Below are positions 10,994 to 23,118 of a DNA stretch of 26,715 nt, in pieces. The notes under the pieces are model-generated. The model worked only from the letters and a program-made list of their open reading frames with translations. It did not search any database and was not told the origin of the DNA. The first letter of the stretch is position 1, and each line of letters opens with the position of its first letter. The DNA lies in the NCBI RefSeq assembly GCF_030272615.1, contig NC_081412.1, positions 480,949,157 through 480,975,871 of the forward strand. Reading direction: 5' to 3'. The translations under genes and the position numbers were made by a program. The stretch is from Cryptomeria japonica. Its lineage: Eukaryota > Streptophyta > Pinopsida > Cupressales > Cupressaceae.

Positions 10994-13170
10994 TGTAATG
11001 CCTCACCAGGAAACCCTGAAGGGATTAAGCCAAAACACAAGAATAGAGTGCAATAATTTTAAAAAAAAAGTTAAACACAACATTAAGATACAATGAGATA
11101 ACAAAATTCAGATTACATAGCGAAAGACATCAACTAACACCTAAAGAGTTTCCCAATGTGATTACTTAATTACACATTTAACTTAACTCTAACAATTAAT
11201 CCAGTAAGCTGATTATCTTATAACGAGATAATTCTTAAACAAGGATAATTTCTTTCAAAAGATGGAAATATAATTCACAAGATAAGGTTCATCCAGTAAG
11301 ATTTATCTATATCCTTCATTCATACTTTTCATTAAAATATAAGCCATGCATCTAATATTCTAACACACTAGAATTTCATCATAAACATATGAGATTTTCC
11401 ATGCACACTTAATTTCCTTAACAATGACTGAATATAATCCATAATCACAAGCTACATTCTTTCATAATCCAATTTACTGCATTCAAGAAAGATGATTGTA
11501 TACATGCATTTACAAGTAATTCCATCTTATCCACTTATACATTCTATCAAAATGCCATTCATACATGCTAACACTAAACATGAAACATAAGAATAAAAAA
11601 ATCACATAACACCAAGATGATCTCGGAGTTCACCCCTAAAGGGCTACATCTCCGGGTCTGCTCAACTGCAAGACTCCTCTGTTAATTAATAAAGTTAAGA
11701 GTACATGAGGTTCTCATAATTTACAATCCTGCCATCAAGGCGAAACATAATCAATATACAAACAACCACATCGGTCAATAAATACATAAACAATCCCTGA
11801 AAAGGAAAGGATCCAGCTGAACATAATCGAAGCTAATACAAAGGTCCATTAGAGCATCCACAAAACTGAGTCATCACCACCCAAGGTCTAACATGAAACC
11901 AGGTGCTCACAAGGGCATAGACAAAAGGACGACCCACAAAAGTGCTCCTATCAGACAATACAACAACACACTAGCATACGTAGGGACAAGTGTCATCACA
12001 TAAACTGGTATGGTTACCATGGCAAGTCTTCATAGGTTCCGGCCCCATACATTGGGTTACCCTGGCAACCTAATCCAAACCTCCGACCCATCCAAGCCTT
12101 ATGTGGACCCACACATCCTTTCGTGAAGACAAGGATGATGGTTTGCCATTTCAGGCCTTCTCACAACATGTCGAGTTTGTGTTAGCACTCGTCCCATGTG
12201 TGAGGCACAATTATCTTACTTAGAGATTAACATTCTAATCTATTGTTAGGTTATCACTTATTAGACTCACTTTCGATGGGTTACCCAACAACCACTTTGG
12301 GTGTGGCCCCCAATCGAAAGCCACTTTCCTATACGATACTAGACTATATTCAAGCGACCTCAGAAACCAAGGAACACACATGGTCAAGCAAACTGAGTTC
12401 AAAAAGGAGGGAACAACCATCTGGTCAAACATGACTCAAAAAGGTACACTTACTGACGGTACTCTAACCAGAGACCTGACCAACTATGGTCAACCACGAA
12501 TCATCATTTGACACTCACATAAAAGTTATGACCAATACAACATCACAACAAAATAACAGTCAACTCGAGACCGAGGACAGAAACAGGTACCCAAATCAAC
12601 CATACGACAGGGTTCAATCAAACAAAACAAAACTTGCCATTACTTAAGTAAAAGCGAATACATAAATTAAACTTGCATAAGTAATAATCTACAAATATAA
12701 TCTTTTTCCAAATTAATTTAAACATTAAATGTTGATCAAGTTGTCTAAATGATCTAGGTCAGATTGCAGTTATCTGCCTCATCTAGGTACAATTTGATTC
12801 TTGGTTTTCTAACTCCCTAAGGTTCATTTGCATCAAACATACATAAATATGTCATTATGAGTTCTAAAACCAATTTCACATGAATATAATTAAACTATCA
12901 TTAACAAACTAAATAAGATAATTATTCTTCAAATAAAACATCGTTCTCATACTGGCTCAAACAATCTCTCCAATCTCATATTTTCCAAGCCTAGTTACAC
13001 TATACGGATCAAGGAAACATAAAATTATAAGGAATCCAAATGCAGATAATCATTTCCAAATCCAAATATTACTTCCTTACGCACATATAGAAGAATCCAA
13101 AATTAACTATTAATTAATGAATATATTTATTAATCCGCGATTAATTAAATATAACAAATTAATAATTAAT

Positions 13171-13187
13171 AACTCAATTAACAAATC
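13171..13187. repeat. Target site duplication (left) of the nested insertion
   Basis: AACTCAATTAACAAATC, 17 bp, matches 14805-14821 with one mismatch. The sister LTR has a single copy at 22631-22647. Confidence 0.85.
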
Positions 13188-14804
13188 TCACCAGCTTCAT
13201 GGAAAAGCTTGAGGACTATGACAAAGGTAAGGTCAACTTAGCCGTTTCTAAGATTTCTGAAAACTGGTCTAATGACTCTTTTAAACTTTACGGAGTTAAA
13301 TTTAAGTTGGATGCTAGGCTTATTTCTACTGTGACTAGAATGCCCCACACCAGGCTCAACTTCTTTCGAGACCTCAAGGTCTCCAACAATGCAGTTACCT
13401 TGTTCCTGCTAAAAGAGAAAGAGCGGGCCAAAATCGGCAAGGCTATCGGGGGGCTACTACGATGCTGCAAACATCAAGAAGTTGTGGGGCTGGGTCCTGA
13501 ACTCAATCATGGAGTATATTACGGTTGAAGGCCGTTTCTCCAAGGCCCACACCTACCACTTCGTACTCTTGAACCATTTCAGACACGACAAAAAAGTGTC
13601 TTTGCCCTACTACCTTTTTCGATCCCTCTCCAGGTCCCTGAACAAGCACAGGACTAACCCTTCCAGCCTGATTCTCCACTAGGGGCTCCTACTGCTCATC
13701 TATGAGCATTGCAAAACCCTCGTTCTGCAGGAAAATAAGCAGATTTTCGCTTCCCCAGGTAAAAGGAGGATGGAAGAGGGAGATACTAGCAAGGAGAAGG
13801 CATCATCTAGCAAGAAAAGGAAAAGCGCCCCCAGGTTGGAAACTGAGGACATTGTCAAGGAAAGCAATGGTATGGAGACGGATGACTCTAATGGTGAAGA
13901 CAGCTGGAAGGAAGAGGAGCTAGGCAATGAGGAAGAAAGTGGAGATTTCGAGCCTGGTCAAGATAGCCCTATTCTAAGTGATCACCTTGGTAAGGACAAT
14001 AGCCATCTGATGGAGGAGATAGCTCCCAAGGATAATGAGGAAACCGAAGTTAATTCTGAGAAGGAAACAAACAAAGGCTTCGAGAAGAACCTGACTGAGG
14101 AAAGGGATAGCAAGGACAAGGAAAGTGCTGGTGAGGGGCTTATCCTGGATAATCTCAAGAAGCTCTCGGAGGCCAGAATGAATTTTGACAGATGGACTTA
14201 CGAAACCCTGAAAAACCTGGAGAAGCAAGGGATAAACTCGGATAAAAAGAGGGAGGATGAAAACAAAGAGCATATTAATTGGAAGTAGGAAATGGAGAAT
14301 AAGGTAAAATCACTGGAAGAGGGAAAAGAAGCGATGAAAAATTTGATGGGAATTATTCCAAATATCCTCTCTGCTGTCACCAAAAACCTGGAAGACATTG
14401 CCAAGGTCTTTGACCATACTCCTAAACTGGTTGTGGATCTTGACCTGGAGGAGGAGACCATCCAGATTGGAAGTGGCGGTGATGCTACCTCAGCGGGCGG
14501 AACTGCGAAGAGAACGAGGGCCAATATCAAGAAAGCTATGGCTGCTGCGGCCAAGGACCCTCCCAACTTCAAAGACAACATAAAAGAGCTGCAAGAAATT
14601 AGCAGCACCCTGGCTAAAGCTCTGGATAAAATCTAATTCCTGGATAGCCTGCTGGCTTTTAGGGGATTTTGTGGGTTTTCCTCGGTTTTCCGCTAGTTTT
14701 TTCCTTTTGTTCTGTTTCTCTCTGTTTCTCGTGGTTTTGCTCTTTAAGTCTTGCTTGTAAAGGGTTTCTGGGCCCCTTCAAAACCTGCATTTTCATTAAT
14801 CAAA
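13188..14804 (+). mobile_element. LINE-style retroposed insertion inside the LTR
   Basis: These 1,617 bp are present in one LTR only and flanked by a 17-bp target duplication, typical of LINE-type target-primed insertion rather than of LTR or most DNA elements. Base composition is clearly more GC-rich than the host LTR. It holds one decayed intronless reading frame starting 11 bases from the left edge, a T-rich 3' untranslated part (14637-14780) and an end reading TTAATCAAAA. There is no reverse transcriptase. It may be a 5'-truncated LINE-related element or a retrocopy of a host or transposon gene moved by LINE machinery. Confidence 0.75.
13199..14636 (+). pseudogene. Decayed gene; plant-transposon-protein-like N-terminus
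   Basis: This was once a frame of about 479 codons. It is now broken by one extra base in the G6 run at 13448-13453, a TAG at 13680-13682 and a TAG at 14286-14288. The first part (13199-13680) contains text such as KLYGVKFKLDARLISTVTRM and HTYHFVLLNHFRHDKKVSLP, which resembles the 'putative plant transposon protein' type of domain that is abundant in plant genomes; this is recalled by style, not searched. The second part (13770-14288) is Lys/Glu/Asp/Ser-rich, with a basic stretch KKRKSAPR that could be a nuclear signal, and looks disordered. The third part (14292-14636) is helical with coiled-coil-like character, ending LAKALDKI. No function is assigned. The ATG may be internal to a longer original frame truncated at the insertion edge. 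Confidence 0.7.
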
Positions 14805-14821
14805 AACTGAATTAACAAATC
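14805..14821. repeat. Target site duplication (right) of the nested insertion
   Basis: AACTGAATTAACAAATC. This copy agrees with the empty site in the sister LTR at the position where the left copy has C, so the left copy carries the mutation. Confidence 0.85.
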
Positions 14822-15030
14822 AAGTACTTAATTAGAAAGTATGCATTAATAATAAAATGAGATTTAAATATTAATTAATGTATACTTAACACTATACAGT
14901 TAATTAATAATAAGTTGTTCATGAATTATTATTTAATGCCAAACTTAATCATAATTTTAAAAAACTTAATTAAAATATTAATCGTAATTAAAACTTAATT
15001 AAAAACACATTTAATAATATTCAATTATTA

Positions 15031-15058
15031 TTATATATATTATATATATATATATAAA
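15031..15058 (-). promoter_or_regulatory. Possible LTR TATA region
   Basis: An alternating TA stretch reads TATATATATATATAATATAT on the minus strand, directly downstream (in element orientation) of the GC-rich tract. It is a candidate core promoter for the LTR; an AT-rich background makes chance likely. Confidence 0.25.
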
Positions 15059-15090
15059 ATGTTAAAAAAAACAATTTTTAAAACACATTA

Positions 15091-15350
15091 AAATGGGGCG
15101 GCGAGGGCGGTCGGGCCCACCTCCCTTACACGGTGGTTGGGCGGCCCAAACCCTAGCCGCGGGTGGCGCCATTGCGGGGGACGCAGGTCCCGCGGCGCCT
15201 ACGCAGCCATCGCGGCCCTGCGGCCACTGCGGGGGTCGCCACTCCCTGCGGCCACCGCGGGGGTCACAGTGAGCTGCGACCATCACTGGCTGCGCCTGCG
15301 CAGGGGGAGGAGGTGGGTAGAGCTCCGCTCCCCGCTCTCCAAACCCCCAA
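15091..15350 (-). repeat. GC-rich tract with 28-bp tandem units in the LTR
   Basis: This CpG-rich island of about 260 bp stands out in an otherwise very AT-rich LTR. It includes three 28-bp units starting at 15218, 15246 and 15274 with CTGCGGCC, CTGCGGCC and CTGCGACC. The same tract is at 22863-23118 in the sister LTR with the same 28-bp phase. Confidence 0.85.
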
Positions 15351-16785
15351 AACAAAATAAATTTTTTTATTTTTTTATTTCAATCAATTCAATTTTTAAA
15401 CAAACAAATCGATTTATGATAAATAATTTTGATTTAAAAATATTTTTCTTCTCAAAAAGACAAACCCCATTTCTTTTTAATAGTCTCATAATGAGACTTG
15501 AAATAAAAATTTCCAGAATATTAAAAGTCTCCAAAATAGAGGAAATTGTTGAATAACCAACCAATTAAACAAATTTTGGGCATAAGGGAGCTCATTTCTC
15601 ACACAAAGATCCAACAATAAGCCAATCTTTAACTAATTTTCACTATGGAACTTATTCTTGGGAAAAACAATGGAGAAATTAAAACCAAACAACATGAAGA
15701 ACATCCAAGCCCATTTTTTTAAAAAAATTTAAACAATAACTAATTGATAACCATAATTCCTACCTCAATAAGCATTCCTGGAAAGGATCTGATGAAGAGC
15801 CCCAACCTGCAGCTCAAGAAATCCTTCTCCTTCCAAAATCCCCATAACTTTCATCCAAAATATTTTCCAAAAATATATTTTTCTCCAAAAAATTCAATCC
15901 CCAATATTTTCCAAAAGTTTAGGTTATAAGGGAAATGTTTGACCAAAATTTATTTTTGGAATTAAAAATTTTATTTAAAATAATTCACAAAAATCATTCT
16001 TTTAAACTATATCAATAATTTAAATTTACTCTTCAATTTAAAAATTGATTTTCTCAATTAACAGAAATTAACCTTTCTATTTCAAAAATGCCAAAAGATA
16101 AAAATTAATTCTATTTCAATTAAATTAAAATCTTTCTTTTCATAGGCATAAACATAATACATTTAATATTTAAATTTAACCATTTAATTGAATTTGCTAC
16201 CAACATGAATTGGACAATTCAATTAACGATTAATCACATAAAGAAATCCTGATTAATTTAGTCCATTAATCTTTAATGCACAAACACATATTTAATCAAA
16301 TTAAATACTAAGGACTAATTACTCAATTTAACCATCCACACCAAACACGCAACCCAAGAAGTCAAACAGACAGACGACTCACAAACCCAACCAAAGGGAA
16401 TACCGACGACGATTGACAATGCTCACTTGAGCACGACTATGGTCAAACAAGGATAAAACGACCCCCTAATCCAACTCTAAGGATTAAAGAGGTACACTCA
16501 AACCTACGAATCCAGGTGAAGACGAAACTCGCTCTCATGCGATACTGTACCTGAAATCTCCTGCAACCAAGAGTCATACATGCATACATATATAAATTTA
16601 ATGAACGCATTAGCCTGAGAGAATAACACGAAATAGGAGAATTAATAACTTACATACGAATTGGTGCAAAAACCACTTCAACAGCTATGCACTAAAATCA
16701 CAACATCTGACTATAATCATTATATTATGATAAACTAACTCAAGTCAAACCGAGATTAGAATTTGATTAGGGCAGGGGTACTACA

Positions 16786-16797
16786 TTCTTCCCCCCT
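16786..16797 (-). other. Polypurine tract
   Basis: Read on the minus strand, AGGGGGGAAGAA lies immediately 5' of the LTR start TGTAG. This is the plus-strand primer site of an LTR retrotransposon and confirms the minus orientation. Confidence 0.9.
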
Positions 16798-19700
16798 AGG
16801 TTCCAACTTACTCCTGGAAGTCGTAAGGCTAGATGGAGAACATGTCACACGCATTAGCCCTGAAACTCATTCAACAAATATCAAATTGCACATAGGAATC
16901 TTTCCATTAATAAATGAAACTTTATTGCAAAATCCTTTACGAATGCCATTACTCATTGGCAAGATACATCTAAAACCATACACTTTTTAAAATATTCTAG
17001 GAATCATCAATAATCATAGTAGAGATACAAGAATATTCTCCCTTTCATTACACCAAGTTAAAGCATTAAAAGAGGTAAGCAAATATTACCATACTCATCT
17101 ATCAAACATGACAAGAAAACATGCCATCATGATCAATTTCTGTTACCAATACATCTTTTTCATAACACTTTATCACAAAGAACTAGCTTCAAATATCAAT
17201 TTCTACAACCAAATTAACTTCCATGAAATAAGAGCAACATAAATAACTCAATTGTTTACACTTGCTAGGCATACAAAAACCTTTCCAAAGACTATGTCCC
17301 ATAACATAGTGACAAGTTAACACAATTTACTCCATGATACACATAATGACCATCCACATAATTGGAATGCACAACTCAAAAGGCCACATGTGACCATGTC
17401 TAATGCTCGGTCAAAGATAACATGCACGATCAACATCTCTATGCCTGATCTCATAACAACAATATGATCATAAATATCCAATATCTCACAGGCTTGATGG
17501 TGCTAGGCACACCATAGCAGTACTACCTTCCATACAAGACCTTCGTGAGCATCCCTTGTTGAGTAAGGTTGTTAGCCTCCAAGAGATAGTCACCACACAT
17601 AGGTAGGTAGTGGATCCTAGTTGCATCACAGCCTCACATACCCCCATCCTCAAGGTTCCTTACGTCTACTTCCTCGTACGCACTCTACCAAGTCTGTCGC
17701 ATATGTCCTTGGAGAGGAATTTCATATTTCAACACAAGACCAACATACGAAAACAATAAGGATAAACCAGTTTAGCCACCAAAGTACAGATGAATAAAGA
17801 TAATAAATCATCAATTCCAACAATAAGGCAAGAAAATAATCCGGAACTTGCAACACCAAATCAAGAATGCAAAAGATCACAAGATCATGGCTAAACTTTC
17901 ATAGTCAAAGTAAAATAAATTGCTGGTCCCCAAAGAATATAAAGAATATCACAACTGCACATAACATCACTATGTGACTAGCATCTAGCCACCAACGAGG
18001 AAGGAAGGAACAATCGTCTAGCTATTGTAGTAGCTCTTCATGTGGTGCGACATAGTCACACTACCCACATGGCATGGCGGTGTGCACCTCGACATCACCC
18101 TGCATCACATCGTCATGCGGCATGGCTATACCCCAAGCAGAGAAAACACGCAATGGACGTATCCCGCATGGTAGTGTACCTCGCGGAAACAAGCACGGGC
18201 AGGTCACGTCCTGCATATCGACGTATGTAAAAGGATACTCGCCGTAAGTCAGAGGTATACGTGACTAAGGTCCACCCACATGCCCACCAACACATACTAA
18301 CTGGAAGCTCATGTGGATAAACCTACCTTTCATGAAGACAAGGCAAAGGATCCTCCAAACTACACCATCACTATGCACAAGAAATGCCATCAAAATGCTC
18401 AAATAAAGGAAGGAATAGGCTGCCACACATAAACCTATAAATAGATTCATCAAAAGGGAAAGTATTGAGTACACCTTTGATATAGTTTTATAGTATAACT
18501 ATATCATTCCTCGAAATAGAGAAGCTAAAGTCGCTTCGCGTCGACATTACTCGTACGCCTATCCATACTATTCAAGGAATGGTGACTTCTAATACTACCC
18601 CTAACATACTGAATTACCCACAACCCGAGGTTTGGTACTCAGTAGGGACACAAATAAGCAACATCACATAAACAGTATGGTTTCCCATACTCATAAACAA
18701 CATATCCTCCATGGTTGATTACTTCACCAATCCATGGGCACATATAATAAGCACTGGTTTCTTACAATACACATGAATACACCAGTACTGGTTTAGTCAC
18801 ATTTACGGGGAGTACTTTCTAGCACGCTATCATCTACACAAGGAAGATTTTAATAATGCTTCCCACATGAATAACTGAATAAAGCTTATTCTTGAAATAG
18901 GTACTGAAATTATTAACAATTCACAATTACATAAGGAAATAACATCATTCCTATATCTTTCTCGAATTACATTAAGCATTCGTAACTAAATTACTAACTA
19001 TGCAAATTCTTTTCCCAAAGAGGACTTTCATCTTTCAATATGAAGCCAAAATGCAATAGTACAATTTCACATGTTTTATAAACATTCTATTTAAATCAAT
19101 GCATTCTTCGTAGCATTTCTAAAATTTTTATAATCTAGGCAAAGAGAAGGAAAAGAGAGTTTGATAATCAAACTATTTCCTACAAAGACACAAGATCAAC
19201 AAAGTCACACTACAATATAAAATTTCTCACTATAAGCCTATCATTTCAATTGCACGGTTTTCATTTTGCTACCATTTTAGAAGGATGCCAAACAACCTAA
19301 CATGACATTTCCAATTATTATGGTTGCAAAGGAGGTTCTAGTTTTTGGCAATCTTTTCAATAATACCAGACCTCTTGAGAACACTCACTACTTTAATACA
19401 ATACAGACACATATCATAATTTGCAACCTATCATCGAAAATTAAATTATGATAAAAAGGTAAGCGAGGAGTTATCACCAAAATAATACATATTAATGCAT
19501 GCACATCAAACAAGTTTTTCATTTGCACATTCTAAACATAATAAGGTAATTACACATACCCAAAAGCAAGTTCAATGGAGCATTGCTAAAATAAATCCTC
19601 AATCAAACTGGTTTATTAAAACACATAAAACAATCTTTCGTGGAACACATTAATACACTCTCGAAGCTATAATAACATGTTCCCTTTAATATTTCTTTTA

Positions 19701-20438
19701 CAAACAAATTAGTTTCACATAACAACTATCCGCATAACAATGCACATTGCATAAGATAGAATTTAAATATGTTACTCCTACATTACACATGGAGAATTCT
19801 TTAATGTAAGCATATAGTTTTGTCCAAATAACCAACATGAACTTTCAACCCAAAGCCCTTTTATTATCTAAAACATAGAAGCATCATAGGGTTCACACAA
19901 GGGTTCAAGAGGTCACACCCTTTCTCTTGCAAAAAGAAACCTCATATAAGAGATAATTTACACATATCCCAAACATTTTTAATTTCTAGAGAGAGAGAGG
20001 AATGGTCATAATCATTCAATTTGCTACAAAATAAGCATTCCATATTTGTCATACTAGTCCTTCAAGTGGACAACACTAAGCTAAATCATAATCTTAAACA
20101 AGCACATTAAGTACTTTCAGATTCCAGACAAGCACTGACCAACCCAAATGGATTAGTCCAAAGAGTACAACACTCAATAAGGAAGGTACATACGACTCTC
20201 TTTCAGAATATGAGTAATTGTAGACCAAGACATCAATAAGCACATAAAGCACGATCAATCACTCAAATCACCAACATCAAGAAGGTGAGAACAAGGTGTG
20301 AACACACACGTTACACACAAGTTAAGGTCTGCTCAATTACTCACACACAAAAGGAAGGACAAGCATACACATAAGGTCGATGCACCTCACACCAACTAAA
20401 GGCACAATGAAACCAGAGATCCCAGTGTTTGCAACATG

Positions 20439-20451
20439 GGCTTTGTTACCA
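20439..20451 (-). other. Primer binding site, tRNA-iMet type
   Basis: Read on the minus strand, TGGTAACAAAGCC begins two bases after the LTR end. It matches the plant initiator-methionine primer site TGGTATCAGAGCC at 11 of 13 positions. Confidence 0.75.
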
Positions 20452-22630
20452 AATGTAATGCTCCACCAGGAAACCTCGAAGGGATTAAGCCAAAACACAA
20501 GAATAGAGTGCAATAATTTTTTTTTTAAAGTTAAACACAACATTAACATACAATGAGATAACAAAATTCAGATTACATAGCGGAAGACATCAACTAACAC
20601 CTAAAGAGTTTCCCAACGTGATTACTTAATTACACATTTAACTTAACTCACACAATTAATCCAATAAGCTAATTATCTTATAACGAGATAATTCTTAAAA
20701 AAGGACAATTTCTTTCAAAAGATGGAAATATAATTCACAAGATAAGGTTCATCCATTAAGATTTATCTATATCCTTCATTCATACTTTTCATTAAAATAT
20801 AAGCCATGCATCTAATATTCTAACACACTAGAATTTCATCATAAACATATGAGATCTTCCATGCACACTTAATTTCCTTAACAATGACTGAATATAATCC
20901 ATAATCACAAGCTACATTGTTTCATAATCCAATTTACTGCATTCAAGAAAGATGATTGCATACATGCATTTACAAGTAATTCCATCTTATCCACTTATAC
21001 ATTCTATCAAAATGCCATTCATACATGCTAACACTAAACATGAAACATAAGAATAAAAACATCACATAACACCAAGATGATCTTGGAGTTCACCCCTAAA
21101 GGGCTACATCTTCGGGTCTGCTCAACTACAAGACCCTTTTGTTAATTAATAAAGTTAAGAATACATGAGGTTCTCATAATTTACAATCCTGCCATCAAGG
21201 CGAAACATAATCAATATACAAACGACCACATCGGTCAATAAATACATAAATAATCCCTGAAAAGGAAAGGATCCAGCTGAACATAATCGAAGCTAATACA
21301 AAGGTCCATTAGAGCATCCACAAAACTGAGTCATCACCACCCAAGGTCTAACATGAAACCAGGTGCTCACAAGGGCGTAGACAAAAGGATGACCCACAAA
21401 AGTGCTCCTATCAGACAATACAACAACACACTAGCGTACGTAGGGACAAGTGTCATCACATAAACTGGTATGGTTACCATGGTAGGTCTTCATAGGTTCT
21501 GGCCCCATACACTGGGTTACCCTGGCAACCTAATCCAAACCTCTGGCCCATCCAAGCCTTATGTGGACCCACACATCCTTTCGTGAAGACAAGGATGATG
21601 GTTTGCCATTTCAGGCCTTCTCACAACATGTCGAGTTTGTGTTAGCACTCGTCCCATGTGTGAGGCACAATTATCTTACTTAGAGATTAACATTCTAATC
21701 TACTATTAGGTTATCACTTATTAGACTCACTTTCGATGGGTTACCCAGCAGCCACTTTGGGCACGGCCCCCAATCGAAAGCCACTTTCCCATACGACACT
21801 AGACTATACTCAAGCGACCTCAGAAACCAAGGAACACACATGGTCAAGCAAACGGAGTTCAAAAAGGATGAAACAACCATCTGGTCAAACATGACTCAAA
21901 GAGGTACACTTACTGACAGTACTCAAACCAGAGAACTGACCAACTATGGTTAACCACGAATCATCATTCGACACCCACATAAAGGATATGACCAATACAA
22001 CACCACAACAAAATAACAGTCAACTCAAGACCGAGGATAGAAACAGGTACCCAAATCAACCGTACGACAGGGTCCAATCAAATAAAACAAAACTTGCCAT
22101 TACTTAAGTAAAAGCGAATACATAAATTAAACTTGCATAAGTAATAATATGCAAATACAATCTTTTTCCAAATTAATTAAAACATTAAATGTTGATCAAG
22201 TTTTCTAAATGATCTAGGTCAGATTGCAGTTATCTACCTCATCTAGGTACAATTTGATTCTTAGTTTTCTAACTCCCTAAGGTTCATTTGCATCAAACAT
22301 ACATAAATACAGCATTATGAGTTCTTAAACCAATTTCACATGAATATAATTAAACAATCATTAACAGACTAAATAAGATAATTATTCTTCAAATAAAACA
22401 TCGTTCTCATACTGGCTCAAACAATCTCTCCAATCTCATATTTTCCAAGCCCAGTTACACTATACGAATCATGGAAACATAAAATTATAAGGAATCCAAA
22501 TGCAGATAATCATTTCCAAATCCAAATATTACTTCCTTACGCACATATAGAAGAATCCAAAATTAACTATTAATTAATGAATATATTTATTAATCCACGA
22601 TTAATTAAATATAACAAATTAATAATTAAT

Positions 22631-22647
22631 AACTGAATTAACAAGTC
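22631..22647. other. Empty site of the nested insertion
   Basis: AACTGAATTAACAAGTC is the single, uninterrupted counterpart of the 17-bp duplication at 13171-13187 and 14805-14821. It shows that the insertion followed LARD integration. Confidence 0.85.
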
Positions 22648-22796
22648 AAGTATTTAATTAGAAAGTATGCATTAATAATAAGTTATTCATGAATTATTAT
22701 TTAATGCCAAACTTAATAATAATTAAAAAAAATTAATTAAAATATTAATCGTAATTAAAACTTAATTAAAAACACATTTAATAATATTCAATTATT

Positions 22797-22822
22797 ATAA
22801 TATATTTTTTTATATATATAAA
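22797..22822 (-). promoter_or_regulatory. Possible LTR TATA region, upstream copy
   Basis: The minus strand contains TATATATAAAAAAATATATT just downstream of the GC-rich tract, at the same place as 15031-15058. If functional, it would promote the element transcript. Confidence 0.3.
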
Positions 22823-22862
22823 AAAAATATTAAAAAAAACAATTTTTAAAACACATTAAAAT

Positions 22863-23118
22863 GGGGTGGCGAGGGCGGCCAGGCCCACCTCCCTTACATA
22901 GGGGTTGGGCGGTGCAAACCCTAGCCGCGGGCGGCGCTACCGCGGGGGACGCAAGTCTCGCGACGCCTATGCGGCCACCGTGGCACTGCGGCCATCGCAG
23001 GGGTCGCCGCTGCCTGCAGCCACTGAGGGGGTCGCAATGAGTTGCAGCCACCGCCGGTTGCGCCTATGCAGGGGGAGGAGGTGGGTAGAGCTCCTCTCCC
23101 CACTCTCCAAACCCCCAA
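22863..23118 (-). repeat. GC-rich tract with 28-bp units, upstream LTR copy
   Basis: This is the counterpart of 15091-15350. Units begin at 22986 (CTGCGGCC), 23014 (CTGCAGCC) and 23042 (TTGCAGCC). Several CpG positions differ from the sister copy by transitions, as expected from methylation and deamination. Confidence 0.85.

Larger units (their letters stand above)
10994..16785 (-). repeat. 3' LTR of the LARD (with nested insertion)
   Basis: In element orientation this is the downstream LTR. It spans 5,792 bp, of which 1,634 bp are the nested insertion plus one copy of its target duplication, leaving 4,158 bp. It keeps a 58-bp segment (14856-14913) that the other LTR has lost. It points toward the DREB2 gene, whose start codon is about 1.25 kb beyond the LTR end. 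Confidence 0.9.
16786..20453 (-). other. LARD internal domain, non-coding
   Basis: These 3,668 bp lie between the LTRs. Open frames on either strand are below about 75 codons, and none shows gag zinc knuckles or protease, reverse transcriptase, RNase H or integrase motifs. The segment around 18000-18250 is somewhat GC-richer. Known LARDs carry a conserved, structured internal RNA of about this length in place of genes; no specific packaging structure is claimed here. Confidence 0.8.

Noticed and set aside
12235-12432. 65-codon minus-strand frame, present again at 21695-21892, sense to the LARD
   Set aside because: Conservation between LTRs that are only about 4% diverged is uninformative, and no known domain is visible.
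15137-15556. 139-codon plus-strand frame, present again at 22905-23324
   Set aside because: The same length in both LTRs reflects their recent common origin, not selection. The frame joins a GC-repeat translation to an AT-rich tail and is antisense to the element.
10994-16785. Initial reading of the LTR element as plus-strand (TGTAATGCC to ACTACA)
   Set aside because: The plus strand shows no primer binding site after the left LTR and no polypurine tract before the right one; both are clear on the minus strand.
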